Shown: piece by piece, positions 34,572 to 43,297 of the stretch
Layout of the letters: every line of letters starts with the position of its first letter
Position numbering within the stretch: position 1 is the first letter of the stretch
Source: Pseudomonadota bacterium
GTDB lineage: Bacteria > Pseudomonadota > Alphaproteobacteria > Rhizobiales > Xanthobacteraceae
Direction of reading: 5' to 3'
NCBI GenBank assembly: GCA_023404675.1
Contig: JAEYAW010000010.1
Coordinates: 263,349-327,348, forward strand
DNA: 64,000 nucleotides
Made by a program: the position numbers and the translations under genes
Notes under the pieces: generated by a model
Database searches by the model: none
Seen by the model: only the letters and a program-made list of their open reading frames with translations
What the model was told of the DNA's origin: nothing

Positions 34572-36239
34572 ATGACGGATCATCCAGCAGTTGAAACCGC
34601 CGTGGTGCAGGCCAGCCATCTGACGGTGACCGCCGGCAACGACGGGGCTCGCATCGTCGATGATATCAGCTTCTCGATCATGTCGGGGAGCGTGCTGGCG
34701 CTGGTCGGGGAATCCGGATCGGGCAAGACCATGGCGGCGCGCGCGGTGCTCGGCCTGCTGCCGGTGCCGCTGACGATCGCGCCGGACAGCAGCATCCGGT
34801 TTCGCGAAACCGAACTCAACGGCATCGCCTCCCGGCTGCTGCGCAAGATCCGCGGCCAGCATATCGGCATGGTGTTTCAGGAGCCGATGGTCTCACTCAA
34901 TCCGTCGATGACCATCGGGCGGCAGATGGCCGAAGGGCTGGCACTGCATCACCGCCGGCTCGGACGCGGCGAGATTCGGGATCGTTGTCTGGCGATGCTG
35001 GCGCGCGTCAGCATCCCCGATCCGCAACGGTGCCTCAGCGCCTATCCGCACGAATTCTCCGGCGGCATGCGCCAGCGCATCATGCTGGCCTCGGTAATGC
35101 TGCTGAAGCCTGATCTGCTGATCGCGGACGAGCCGACCACGGCGCTCGACACGCTGGTCCAGCGCGACGTGCTCGATCTCATGGTGGAGCTGACGCAGGA
35201 GAACGGGACGGCGGTTCTCCTCATCAGTCATGATCTCGGCATGGTCTCGCACTACGCGCGCGACGTCGCCGTCATGCTCAAGGGCCAGATCGTCGAACGC
35301 GGCCGCAGTGTGGATGTTCTGTCGTCGCCTCGACACAACTACACGCAGCGTCTGGTCGACGCGCTGCCGCGCCGCAGCGCCGGCGGCGTTCGCGGCGCGC
35401 GGGAGCGCAAGCCTCTGGTCGAGATCAACGATGTCGTGATCGACTATCCCGGCCAGCCGCGCCTGTTCGGCCGCCGCGAGGCCAAACGCGCCGTGGACGG
35501 CGTCAGCCTGTCGATCGGCGAAGGCGAGACGCTGGCGCTGGTCGGCGGCTCCGGTTCGGGCAAGACGACGCTCGGCCGTGCCGCCGTGGGACTGATCGAT
35601 CCCACGGCCGGCAGTATTTCGTTTCGCGGCGGGCAAATCGTGGCCTGGCGCGGACGCGCGGCGCGGCTGCAGCGCGAAGAGATGCAGATCGTCTTTCAGG
35701 ATCCGTATTCGTCGCTTGATCCGCGCCAGCGCGTCGAGGATATCGTCGCCGAGCCGCTCCGGCTCGACTCCACGATGGAGCGCACCGCGCGCGATCACAG
35801 GGTGCGCGAGGTGCTGACCGAGGTCGGGCTGTCGAACGATTTCCTACGCCGCCTGCCGCACCAGCTCTCCGGCGGCCAGCGCCAGCGTGTCGCCATCGCC
35901 CGCGCCATCGTCCGCCGCCCGGCCTTCGTGGTGGCCGACGAGCCGGTGTCCGCGCTCGACATGACGGTGCAGAAGCAGATCCTCGCGCTGATCCGCAGCC
36001 TTCAGGATCGCTACGGCTTTGCCTGCCTGTTCGTGTCGCACGATCTTGGCGCGGTCGAGCAGGTCGCCGACCGCGTCGCCGTGATGCAGAACGGCAAGAT
36101 CGTCGAGATCGGCAGCCGCGACGACATCTTCGATCGACCGCAGCACGACTATACCAAACGGTTGCTGAATGCGGCCATGCTGCTGGACCGCACGTTCGAC
36201 GGCGTGGCGACGACGCCGGCTGGCGTGCCAGCCGCCTGA
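34572..36239 (+). CDS. Fused dipeptide-type ABC ATPase (DppD-DppF fusion)
   Basis: One 555-residue protein with two complete ATP-binding domains, replacing separate DppD and DppF. Domain 1 has Walker A GESGSGKTMA near residue 50, signature FSGGMRQRIMLA near 160 and Walker B LLIADEPTTALD near 180. Domain 2 has GGSGSGKTTLG near 325, LSGGQRQRVAIA near 433 and FVVADEPVSALD near 455. Linker near 270-290. Such fusions are common in rhizobial peptide importers. It ends about 65 bases before a hairpin that serves the convergent gene. Confidence 0.92.
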   Translation: MTDHPAVETAVVQASHLTVTAGNDGARIVDDISFSIMSGSVLALVGESGSGKTMAARAVLGLLPVPLTIAPDSSIRFRETELNGIASRLLRKIRGQHIGMVFQEPMVSLNPSMTIGRQMAEGLALHHRRLGRGEIRDRCLAMLARVSIPDPQRCLSAYPHEFSGGMRQRIMLASVMLLKPDLLIADEPTTALDTLVQRDVLDLMVELTQENGTAVLLISHDLGMVSHYARDVAVMLKGQIVERGRSVDVLSSPRHNYTQRLVDALPRRSAGGVRGARERKPLVEINDVVIDYPGQPRLFGRREAKRAVDGVSLSIGEGETLALVGGSGSGKTTLGRAAVGLIDPTAGSISFRGGQIVAWRGRAARLQREEMQIVFQDPYSSLDPRQRVEDIVAEPLRLDSTMERTARDHRVREVLTEVGLSNDFLRRLPHQLSGGQRQRVAIARAIVRRPAFVVADEPVSALDMTVQKQILALIRSLQDRYGFACLFVSHDLGAVEQVADRVAVMQNGKIVEIGSRDDIFDRPQHDYTKRLLNAAMLLDRTFDGVATTPAGVPAA

Positions 36240-36303
36240 CGGCGGCCCCTTATCGTCAGTCCCGACCGCGACAACAGCCGCGACAGCTAGATGTCACAAC
36301 AAA

Positions 36304-36332
36304 AAGCCCGGCGCAGCTGCTGCGCCGGGCTT
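36304..36332 (-). terminator. Rho-independent terminator of the binding-protein gene
   Basis: A 13-bp perfect stem (AAGCCCGGCGCAG and its complement) with a three-base loop. Read on the minus strand it is followed by a T run (GGGCTTTTTGTTGT), so it terminates the minus-strand aminotransferase/binding-protein unit ending at 36356. It lies between convergent genes. Confidence 0.85.
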
Positions 36333-36355
36333 GACGTGTTTCGCACGCGGAGAAT

Positions 36356-37933
36356 TTACGGCTTCTTCCACACGCCCCAGGCGCGCGGCTTTTCCAGCGG
36401 CCAGGATTCGTAGCCCACCAGCTTCGGCGACACTGCCTCGATCACCGGATAGTAGAACAGCCCGAGGATCGGGACATCCTCCACCATCATCGCATGCAGC
36501 TGCTTCAACACATTCTTGCGTTCGTTGAAGTCGGCGGTGTTCAGGGCCTTGAGATAGAGATCGCGGGCCGCCTCGTTGTCCCACTGCGACGTTGCCGAGA
36601 CCGATTTGCGGCCAATCAGCGATCCGTAGATGATCATCGGATCGGCGCGCGAGGAATAGCCGAACGACTGCAGCTGGAACTTGCCGGTGGTGAAGTTGTC
36701 GAGCTGCGCGGCCCAGTCGATGACATCGAGCTGGACGTTGAAGCCTGCGGCCACCAGCATTGCCTGCACCATGACGGCATTGTCGTACATGCCGATATAA
36801 CGCTTGTTGGTCTGCATCTTGATCGGCTCGCCCTTGTAGCCGGCCTCCGCCAGCAGCTTCTTCGCGGCGGCGGGATCGTAAGCGGGCCAGTTCCGGAACG
36901 ACGGATCGAAATAGGCGCTGGAATCCGGCACGCCCGACGAGTTGAACTTGGTCAGCCCGGCAAGCTTGGTGTCGGCGATCTCGTTGAAGTCGATCGCATG
37001 GGCCAGCGCCCGCCGAATCTTGACGTTCGACATCAGCGGGTCGTTGGTCTGGATCAGGATCGCAGACAGCGACAGCCCAGGCGAGGTCTTGACGATCGCG
37101 CCGCGCTTCTTCATGTCGTCGATATGCGAGATCTGCAGATAGGTCACGACATCGACCTGCCCCGCGATCAGCGCCGTCTCGGCCGCCGTCTTGTCCGGAA
37201 TCACGACGAAGCGCGCCTCGTCCAGATAGGTGGTGCGGTCGCCGCTGTAGCCGTCGCGCCTGGTTTTCAGCGGAACGTAATCCGCGAAGCGCTCCAGCGA
37301 GACGTATTGCTCCTTGCGCCATTCCTTCAGCTTGAACGGTCCGCTGCCGATGGCCGATCCGGCGATCCAGTTGCCGTCGGCACCCACGTTCTTCGGGCTC
37401 GCGATCCAGAAATTGCAGACGATGTCCGCAAGACGGACGAGAAACAACGTGTTCGGCTTGTCGAGAGTGAAGACCACGGTGCGGTCGTCGGGAGCCTCGA
37501 CCGATTCCACCTTCAGGCCGCGCACGCCATTGAAACTGGCGTTGCAGAGCCAGGGCGTGCCGCCGGACTGGGCCGCGCCCATGCGGCGATCCCACAGCCA
37601 CTTCACGTCGGAGGCCAGAACCTTGTCGCCGTTGTGGTAGGTCGCGCCTTCCTTGAGCTTGAAGGTGTACGTCTTCCCGTCCGGCGAGACCTCCCAGCTT
37701 TCCGCCGCTGCGGGGCCGATGGTCATGTCGTCCTTGTGCGCGACCAGTTGCTCGTAGATGTGGTTCAGCACCAGATCGGTGATGTTGTCGCTGCGGCTGG
37801 CGTCGAGGCTGCGGATATCGGCCGTCAGCACCACGTTCATGGTGCCGCCCCGGATCGGCTCCTCGGCGAGCGCCGGAGCAGCGCAAGCGAGCGCCGCACA
37901 TAGAGCGGCGGCAGTTGCAAGTCTTCCCTTCAT
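36356..37933 (-). CDS. Dipeptide/oligopeptide-type ABC substrate-binding protein
   Basis: Periplasmic binding protein of the SBP_bac_5 family, 525 residues. A signal peptide covers residues 1-24 (LATAAALCAALACAAPALAEE; cleavage after ALA). The mature start has GGTMNVVLTADIRSLDASRS, and RRALAHAIDFNEIAD near 300 is the family signature. ATG 37933 has GGAG six bases upstream and is preferred over a GTG four codons before. It is transcribed with the aminotransferase, opposite to the permease and ATPase genes, and is the binding protein they require. Confidence 0.9.
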   Translation of the reverse strand: MKGRLATAAALCAALACAAPALAEEPIRGGTMNVVLTADIRSLDASRSDNITDLVLNHIYEQLVAHKDDMTIGPAAAESWEVSPDGKTYTFKLKEGATYHNGDKVLASDVKWLWDRRMGAAQSGGTPWLCNASFNGVRGLKVESVEAPDDRTVVFTLDKPNTLFLVRLADIVCNFWIASPKNVGADGNWIAGSAIGSGPFKLKEWRKEQYVSLERFADYVPLKTRRDGYSGDRTTYLDEARFVVIPDKTAAETALIAGQVDVVTYLQISHIDDMKKRGAIVKTSPGLSLSAILIQTNDPLMSNVKIRRALAHAIDFNEIADTKLAGLTKFNSSGVPDSSAYFDPSFRNWPAYDPAAAKKLLAEAGYKGEPIKMQTNKRYIGMYDNAVMVQAMLVAAGFNVQLDVIDWAAQLDNFTTGKFQLQSFGYSSRADPMIIYGSLIGRKSVSATSQWDNEAARDLYLKALNTADFNERKNVLKQLHAMMVEDVPILGLFYYPVIEAVSPKLVGYESWPLEKPRAWGVWKKP

Positions 37934-37960
37934 GCAAGTCTCCACATCCTGTTGCAGCAG

Positions 37961-39331
37961 TTACGACAACCCGAAATGCCGCGCCGTCGCGTCAAGCGCA
38001 TCGGCCAGCTTTTCGGTCAGTTCATCGACTTCCGCATGGGTCATGATCAGCGCCGGGCTGAGCACGATCGACTGGCCGACCGCACGGACGATCAGTCCGC
38101 GGTCGTAGCAGGCCTCGCGGCAGAAAATCCCAGCGCCCTCCTCCACCGTGAAGGTCTCGCGCGTCTCCTTGCTCTTGACGAGTTGCAGCGCTGCCAGCGC
38201 GCCGACGCCGCGCACCTCGCCGACAATGGATTTGTCGAGCAGCGTCGCCAGCTTCGCATGCAGGTAGGGACCGAGATCCTGATGAACCCGATCGACCAGT
38301 TTCTCGCGTTCGATGATATCGATGTTGGCGAGCGCGACCGCGCAGGCCACCGGATGGCCCGAATAGGTGTAGCCATGCGCGAGATGGCCACCGCCACTGA
38401 TGGTCGCGAAGACGCGCGCGTTCATCGCCACGGCCGAGATCGGCAGATAGCCGGACGACAGTCCCTTGGCCATCGTCATGATGTCAGGCTCGATGCCGAA
38501 GGTTTGTGTGCCGAACCATGAGCCGGTGCGCCCGAACCCGCAGATCACCTCGTCCGCGATCAGCAGCACGTCGTACTTGCGGCAGATCTTCTGGATCTCC
38601 GGCCAGTAGGTCAGCGGCGGATCGATCACGCCGCCGGCGCCCTGAACCGGCTCGCCGATGAACGCCGCGACGTTCTCCGGTCCGAGTTCGAGAATCCGTT
38701 CCTCCAGCGCCTGCGCGGCCTGAATGCCGAATTCGTCCTTCGTCAGATTGGAATGCGCTCCGTACCAGTGCGGATGCGCGACATGGGAGAAGTTCGGCAG
38801 CGTGCCGCCATCGAGGGCATGCATATGCGGCAGGCCGCACAGGCTGGCCGCGGCCAGCGTGGTGCCGTGATAGGCCATCGTCCGGCTGATGATCACGCGC
38901 TTGTCCGGGCGGCCCTGCAGCCGCCAGAAATATCGGACCATCCGCACCACGGTGTCGTTGGCCTCGGAGCCGGAATTGGCGAACAGGAAATGGTCGAGGC
39001 CTTCGGGCGTGAGCTGCGACAGACGGTGCGCCAGCGCGGTCATCGTCGGCGTCGTGCTCTGGAAATGGTTGCTGTAGAACGGCAGCGCCTCCATCTGCCC
39101 GGCGGCGGCCTCGATCAGGTCCTGCCGCCCGTAGCCGATATTGACGCACCACAGCCCGGCCATGCCGTCGAGAAAACGGCGGCCGTCGCTATCCCAGATC
39201 TGGCAGCCTTCGCCGCGCACCACGACGCGGGTCTTGCCGCTCGCGATCAGCGCGGGATCGGTGAAGGAATGGACGTGATGGGCTCCGTCGAGGGCCTGCC
39301 AGTCGCGCGTTGTCCTGATTGTATCGAGCAT
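37961..39331 (-). CDS. Class III PLP-dependent aminotransferase (omega-amino acid type)
   Basis: Omega-aminotransferase, 456 residues. The group transfers a terminal amino group, for example from beta-alanine, 4-aminobutyrate, putrescine or 6-aminohexanoate, to pyruvate or 2-oxoglutarate. The cofactor motifs are LLIADEVICGFGRTGSWFG near residues 250-268 and the Schiff-base lysine in DIMTMAKGLSSGYLPI near 285. A GSEANDTVVRMVRYF block near 115 is typical. ATG 39331 has GGAGA upstream; a GTG ten codons earlier is unlikely. The binding-protein gene follows 27 bases downstream. In context it would deaminate the omega-amino acid released by the NylB-like hydrolase. Confidence 0.9.
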   Translation of the reverse strand: MLDTIRTTRDWQALDGAHHVHSFTDPALIASGKTRVVVRGEGCQIWDSDGRRFLDGMAGLWCVNIGYGRQDLIEAAAGQMEALPFYSNHFQSTTPTMTALAHRLSQLTPEGLDHFLFANSGSEANDTVVRMVRYFWRLQGRPDKRVIISRTMAYHGTTLAAASLCGLPHMHALDGGTLPNFSHVAHPHWYGAHSNLTKDEFGIQAAQALEERILELGPENVAAFIGEPVQGAGGVIDPPLTYWPEIQKICRKYDVLLIADEVICGFGRTGSWFGTQTFGIEPDIMTMAKGLSSGYLPISAVAMNARVFATISGGGHLAHGYTYSGHPVACAVALANIDIIEREKLVDRVHQDLGPYLHAKLATLLDKSIVGEVRGVGALAALQLVKSKETRETFTVEEGAGIFCREACYDRGLIVRAVGQSIVLSPALIMTHAEVDELTEKLADALDATARHFGLS

Positions 39332-39768
39332 CTCTGTCTCCGATGGCGCCGGCAAAGCCACATGGGGCCAGCGCTATCGAAGGCGATCATTCAGGCGTTC
39401 CGGAACACACGGGAGATGCCAAAAGACATCCGCGTGGTGACCAACGCGCACCACGCCCCTTTTGTCCGGATCACTCCACGCGATATTCGGGCGATCTCGA
39501 ATGCCAACAACGGCCTCGCACTGCAAGACGACAGAACTTGCCGGGGGACCAGTTGATCCACCGATCTGCCGAAGGCGAAAACGCACGACCGCGCTCGGCG
39601 TCGATGTCATCTGCGGCGGAATTCGTGATCGCCTTTGTCCATAAGTGAACATCCAGCGGCGCGCGGAAGGCGTAGGATCACAGCGTCCGAGGTCAAACCT
39701 GCAGCCCGAATGGCCGCAGCCCTTTGGTAGCCGTCTATCGGCCACGCCCCGGACGGGAGGATCAAGTC
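39332..39768. other. Intergenic region, no credible gene
   Basis: About 437 bases between the diverging aminotransferase and a small plus-strand gene. Frames on both strands lack family features. The promoter of the aminotransferase/binding-protein unit should be here but no clear site was seen. No RNA gene recognised. Confidence 0.45.
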
Positions 39769-39960
39769 ATGGCTCAATACAAGCCTCCGCGTTCCGGATT
39801 TCCTGACCCGGACGATGCAGCCGAAGCACTGGAAGCGGCGCGGGCGATGCCGCCCGGGACCGCACGCAACGAGGCGCTGAAGCGCGCCGGCCAGATGCGC
39901 GCCGAGGCCGACGCGCGGCGCTGGGCCAGTTCGGAAGAACTGAAGCCGCCGCACGGCTGA
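39769..39960 (+). CDS. Small hypothetical protein
   Basis: A 63-residue hydrophilic protein, MAQYKPPRSGFPDPDDAAEAL at the start and WASSEELKPPHG at the end, preceded by a strong GGGAGG eight bases before ATG. Composition is helical and Ala/Arg-rich (ALKRAGQMRAEADARRW). The strong ribosome site makes it likely real; function unknown. Confidence 0.6.
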   Translation: MAQYKPPRSGFPDPDDAAEALEAARAMPPGTARNEALKRAGQMRAEADARRWASSEELKPPHG

Positions 39961-40094
39961 AATGATCGTTGCGAAGCCATCTTCGGGACGTCGACGGCAT
40001 CGACGATCTTCGCGATCTGGCAGCGCACGAGCAGCGCTTGTCGTGCCGGCGGATCCGTTTATAAGTTAGCGATCAGGCCGCAGCGGGAAGGACC

Positions 40095-40493
40095 GTGCTT
40101 GAAGCGCTCAAACGATGGTCGCGCCTTCTGAAGCGCAACGTGCATGCAGTGTTTCTGGCCGTACGCGATCCGCGCGTCCCGTGGTTCGCGAAAATGCTGG
40201 GCATCGCGATCATCGCATACGCGCTGTCGCCGATCGACCTGATCCCTGACTTTATTCCCGTCCTCGGCTATCTTGATGATCTGATCATCGTGCCTCTTGG
40301 CATCGCTCTCGTCATCAGACTCATTCCAGCCGATGTGATGGCGGAACACATCGAGCAAGCGGACGCGGCTGATCGGCCGCCGGTCAGCCGCATCGGCGCA
40401 GCAATGATCGTCGCGATCTGGATCACAGCCGTTGCGAGCCTCGTCCGGGCCTCCGGCCTGGTCGATCAATGCGCGCTGATCAGTGCATGCTGA
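40095..40493 (+). CDS. DUF1232 (YkvA-like) membrane protein
   Basis: A 132-residue protein with the DUF1232 signature ALSPIDLIPDFIPVLGYLDDLIIVPLG near residues 43-69, a hydrophobic hairpin, and a further hydrophobic segment near 102-118. GTG at 40095 has GGAAGG upstream. Family function is unknown; members are small inner-membrane proteins. It ends one base before a small convergent gene. Confidence 0.8.
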   Translation: MLEALKRWSRLLKRNVHAVFLAVRDPRVPWFAKMLGIAIIAYALSPIDLIPDFIPVLGYLDDLIIVPLGIALVIRLIPADVMAEHIEQADAADRPPVSRIGAAMIVAIWITAVASLVRASGLVDQCALISAC

Positions 40494-40712
40494 TCAGTGC
40501 ACCGTAGCCAGCGGAATAATGGAGGACGGCCGGCCCTCGCCGTCGAACGCCACCACACAAAGTCCCGACAACATCGCTTCCGACATCGACCGGCGCAGCC
40601 GCCGGGCCAATAGGCGCGAGCGGCGGGCCGCGCCCTTCGCGTCGAGCCAGCCCTCGCCCGCGGGCTGGTCGAACGATGTCAGATCGGTCAGACCGAAGGT
40701 AAATTTTTCCAT
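40494..40712 (-). CDS. Small hypothetical protein
   Basis: A 72-residue basic protein beginning MEKFTFGLTDLTSF with an Arg-rich centre (RRSRLLARRLRRS) and a hydrophobic end (LSGLCVVAFDGEGRPSSIIPL). AGGAG lies nine bases before the ATG. It is convergent with the DUF1232 gene. Function not recognised; the ribosome site supports expression. Confidence 0.55.
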   Translation of the reverse strand: MEKFTFGLTDLTSFDQPAGEGWLDAKGAARRSRLLARRLRRSMSEAMLSGLCVVAFDGEGRPSSIIPLATVH

Positions 40713-40826
40713 GTCCCCGTCTCCTGCGTGACGACAATCCTCACAAGTGACGGCAGTTCGTTGACAATGGAGAAGTATCCCCGTTGTCCACAGGGATGCC
40801 TCCCACCAAAGATCTTGGCGACTCGC

Positions 40827-41141
40827 TTATTTTGTTGTCAGCGCATTCCAGTCGACCGACTTCGGCGGCGGCTCGGACTTCCTGACAGGCGCGGACCGCG
40901 CCTCGCCACGAACGCCGCCCCACGGGTCGGCCGGCGGCGCATCAGGAATCCTGCGCATCTGGGCACGGCGCTCGTCTTCCTGCCGGCGGCGCGCTTCCTT
41001 TTCCTCCGGAGAGAGCGTCTTGGCGTCCTCGTTCAGCTTGAAGCCGGGAGTCAACTGCGCCATCGCCGGCTGCGTGGACAGAACCGCCGCTCCCATCAGC
41101 AGCAGTCCCCCCGCACCCAGACCTTTCAAGAACCTCTTCAT
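40827..41141 (-). CDS. Small exported hypothetical protein
   Basis: A 104-residue protein with a signal peptide (MKRFLKGLGAGGLLLMGAAV, cleavage after AMA near residue 29) and a charged, proline-rich mature part (KEARRRQEDERRAQMRRIPDAPPADPWGG). ATG 41141 is preferred over the frame start at 41156 because AGGGGA lies upstream and the signal peptide begins there. Function unknown. Confidence 0.6.
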   Translation of the reverse strand: MKRFLKGLGAGGLLLMGAAVLSTQPAMAQLTPGFKLNEDAKTLSPEEKEARRRQEDERRAQMRRIPDAPPADPWGGVRGEARSAPVRKSEPPPKSVDWNALTTK

Positions 41142-41337
41142 TCCTGTCCCCTGCATTTCTCCTGTCGCCCCGGACCCTCTGCTATTCTAGACAAGTTGCC
41201 GTGCCCGGCAAACCACCGGGAACGGCCGTGCGGCATTCCGCACGGGCGCAACGGCCGCCTCGCCCCGGTCACGATGTCGCAGCACATGGTCAGACCGACA
41301 CGGACAGGGCGCGTCCCAACGGGAGACACATCGGGAC

Positions 41338-41616
41338 ATGAAGCAAGACCTTGCCCGGCTGCCCCTGCTGCTCCTCGGCTTCGCCGCTCTCGCGGCGACG
41401 CATGCGCCCGCCCGCGCCGCCGACGATCCGGCGAAGGTCAGAACGCAGATCCGCTGCGAAAACTGGACACAGCTCGAGGATGGCCGCTGGACGCCGAAGC
41501 CCCAGGCGTCAATGAGCACGGAGGATTTTGCAGAAAGCACGCTGCTGCCGGGCGGCACGCGCGTGATGGGAGCGAAACTCGGAGCCCAGATCAGCCAGCG
41601 TTGCGCCGCAAAATAA
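41338..41616 (+). CDS. Small exported hypothetical protein
   Basis: A 92-residue protein with a signal peptide ending at APARA near residue 27 and a mature part with two cysteines (IRCENWTQLEDGRW and SQRCAAK) that could form a disulfide. Function unknown. It is divergent from the exported protein at 40827 and convergent with the Flp pilin. Confidence 0.6.
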   Translation: MKQDLARLPLLLLGFAALAATHAPARAADDPAKVRTQIRCENWTQLEDGRWTPKPQASMSTEDFAESTLLPGGTRVMGAKLGAQISQRCAAK

Positions 41617-41631
41617 CGGGCAGACGCGCGC

Positions 41632-41799
41632 TCACTTGTTCAGCGCGGAGCTCACCGACGAGAACTTCGTGTTCATCTCGGTGCCGATGCTGTTCACGGC
41701 TACCATGATCACGATGCTGATCCCGGCCGCGATCATCGCATACTCGATCGCCGTCGCGCCCGAGTTGTTGGCCCAGAACCTTCCCAGCAAGCCCCGCAT
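41632..41799 (-). CDS. Flp family type IVb pilin
   Basis: A 55-residue prepilin of the Flp/Tad system. The leader ends in SGATAIEYAMIAAG, the Flp cleavage and Glu5 motif, followed by a hydrophobic helix (IAAGISIVIMVAVNSIG) and a short hydrophilic tail. ATG 41799 has GGAG six bases upstream; the frame continues upstream without a better start. No Tad/Cpa assembly genes are nearby, so it would depend on a tad locus elsewhere. The 301 bases between it and the next gene hold no other gene I can support. Confidence 0.88.
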   Translation of the reverse strand: MRGLLGRFWANNSGATAIEYAMIAAGISIVIMVAVNSIGTEMNTKFSSVSSALNK

Positions 41800-42100
41800 A
41801 GGTGTCTCCACAAAGAGCAGATCAGGCGCTGCCTGCTGCACCGACGAACATATCCTGAAGTTCCTGCTTGGTTCCTAACAGGGAACCCTAATGGAGTATT
41901 AAGATACCTTATTGAGGCCCTGGGCACGACTTGATCAGGTTCTGATGGATAGGCAAGCATCGGACAGATTGCGCCTGCCACCAGGCTGTATGGACCCCTA
42001 ACGCGGCCCGGCGCTTTTGAGACAGATTGCAACGCTCTGTTGGGCGCGGCCTGTTACCGTGCGGAGAATCCGCAACCGATATCAGGCAGATCCGCCGCCG

Positions 42101-43294
42101 ATGAACACCTGCACGAGCGACCCGTCGCAGACGCCACCGGTCCCCCGCGCCGGTGAGCCGGCGCCGGGTATGGCCGACTGCATTGCTGTTTCGGCCGTCC
42201 CCCAGGCGGCGTGGCGGGCGCTCGGCGATCGCGCCATCGAGCCCAGCGGCTATTATCTGCCGGAATGGGAAGCCGCTGTCAGCGCATCGGCGCGCGGACG
42301 AACCGGCGCCTCGGCTCTGGCGGCCTTTGATTCCCGCGAGAAGACACAGTTGCTCGGCCTGATGCCTGTCGTCCCGCTGTGGCGGGCGAAACGGATCGCG
42401 CTGCCGGCGCTGGTCAGCGCCCATCCCTATGGCGTGCTGGGAACGCCGCTGCTGGACCGCGATCGCGCTGTCGAGGCCGTACGGGATTTGCTCGATGCCG
42501 CGCGCACGGGCGGCGCGCGCGCGATCCTGCTGCGCGACCTGCCGCTCGATGGCGCGGCGTTCGCGGCCATCGACGAAGCCATGGATGCGATGGGACTGCG
42601 GCCGCGCATCCTGCGCCACAGCGCGCGCGCCTGCCTCGATGCGACGCGCGACGCGGACACGACGCTGCGCGAAGCGCTTGGCGCAAGGAGGCTGAAGGAT
42701 TTGAGGCGGCTGCGCCGCCGCCTTGCCGATCACGGGCCGGTGGCTTTTTCCGTGGCACGCATGCCGACCGACGTCGCGCGCGAGCTTGAAGCGTTCCTGA
42801 GACTGGAAGCCTCGGGCTGGAAGGGCGCGCGAGGCACCGCGCTCATTCAGCACGCGGGCGACGCGGCCTTCATCCGCAGCGCAGCGCCAGCGCTTGCGGC
42901 GCACGGCCAGTGCGAGATCGCGACGCTGCGCGCCGGGGAGCATCCGGTCGCGGCCGCCGTGCTGCTGCGCCATCTCGATCGCACATTCTATTTCAAGCTG
43001 GGTATCGACGAACGTTTTGCGCGCATGTCGCCCGGCGTACAGCTCACGCTCGATATCACACGGCACTTGTGCGCCGATCCGGCAATCAGCCTCGCGGATT
43101 CAACGGCGGAAGACGGCAATCCCATGATCGAGCCGATCTGGCGCGGCCGCCTGCGGCTCGGCGACGTGCTGTTGCCGCTGCGGCGCACCGACCCCGTGGT
43201 GCCTGCAATCGCTACGGCGCTGAAGCTTCACGATGCGGCCTATCAAAACGCGCGGCGCATCGTCAGGACGGTGCGCCGCATAACGGGACGATAA
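42101..43294 (+). CDS. GNAT-fold acetyltransferase-like protein (Acetyltransf_6 / CelD-type)
   Basis: A 397-residue protein of the double GNAT-like family that includes proteins annotated as cellulose biosynthesis protein CelD and FemAB-like enzymes. Features are the internal LRRLRRRLADHGPVAFSVARM near 195-215, then LEAFLRLEASGWKGARGTAL near 230-250 and the C-terminal FYFKLGIDERFARMSPG near 300, typical of the domain. ATG 42101 is chosen; the frame opens at 42017 with less protein-like sequence. Substrate unknown; Arg/Ala-rich composition follows high GC. Confidence 0.75.
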   Translation: MNTCTSDPSQTPPVPRAGEPAPGMADCIAVSAVPQAAWRALGDRAIEPSGYYLPEWEAAVSASARGRTGASALAAFDSREKTQLLGLMPVVPLWRAKRIALPALVSAHPYGVLGTPLLDRDRAVEAVRDLLDAARTGGARAILLRDLPLDGAAFAAIDEAMDAMGLRPRILRHSARACLDATRDADTTLREALGARRLKDLRRLRRRLADHGPVAFSVARMPTDVARELEAFLRLEASGWKGARGTALIQHAGDAAFIRSAAPALAAHGQCEIATLRAGEHPVAAAVLLRHLDRTFYFKLGIDERFARMSPGVQLTLDITRHLCADPAISLADSTAEDGNPMIEPIWRGRLRLGDVLLPLRRTDPVVPAIATALKLHDAAYQNARRIVRTVRRITGR

Positions 43295-43297
43295 CGC

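Noticed and set aside
39374..39745. 123-residue minus-strand frame before the small gene at 39769
   Set aside because: No ribosome site or family features; composition is that of non-coding DNA.
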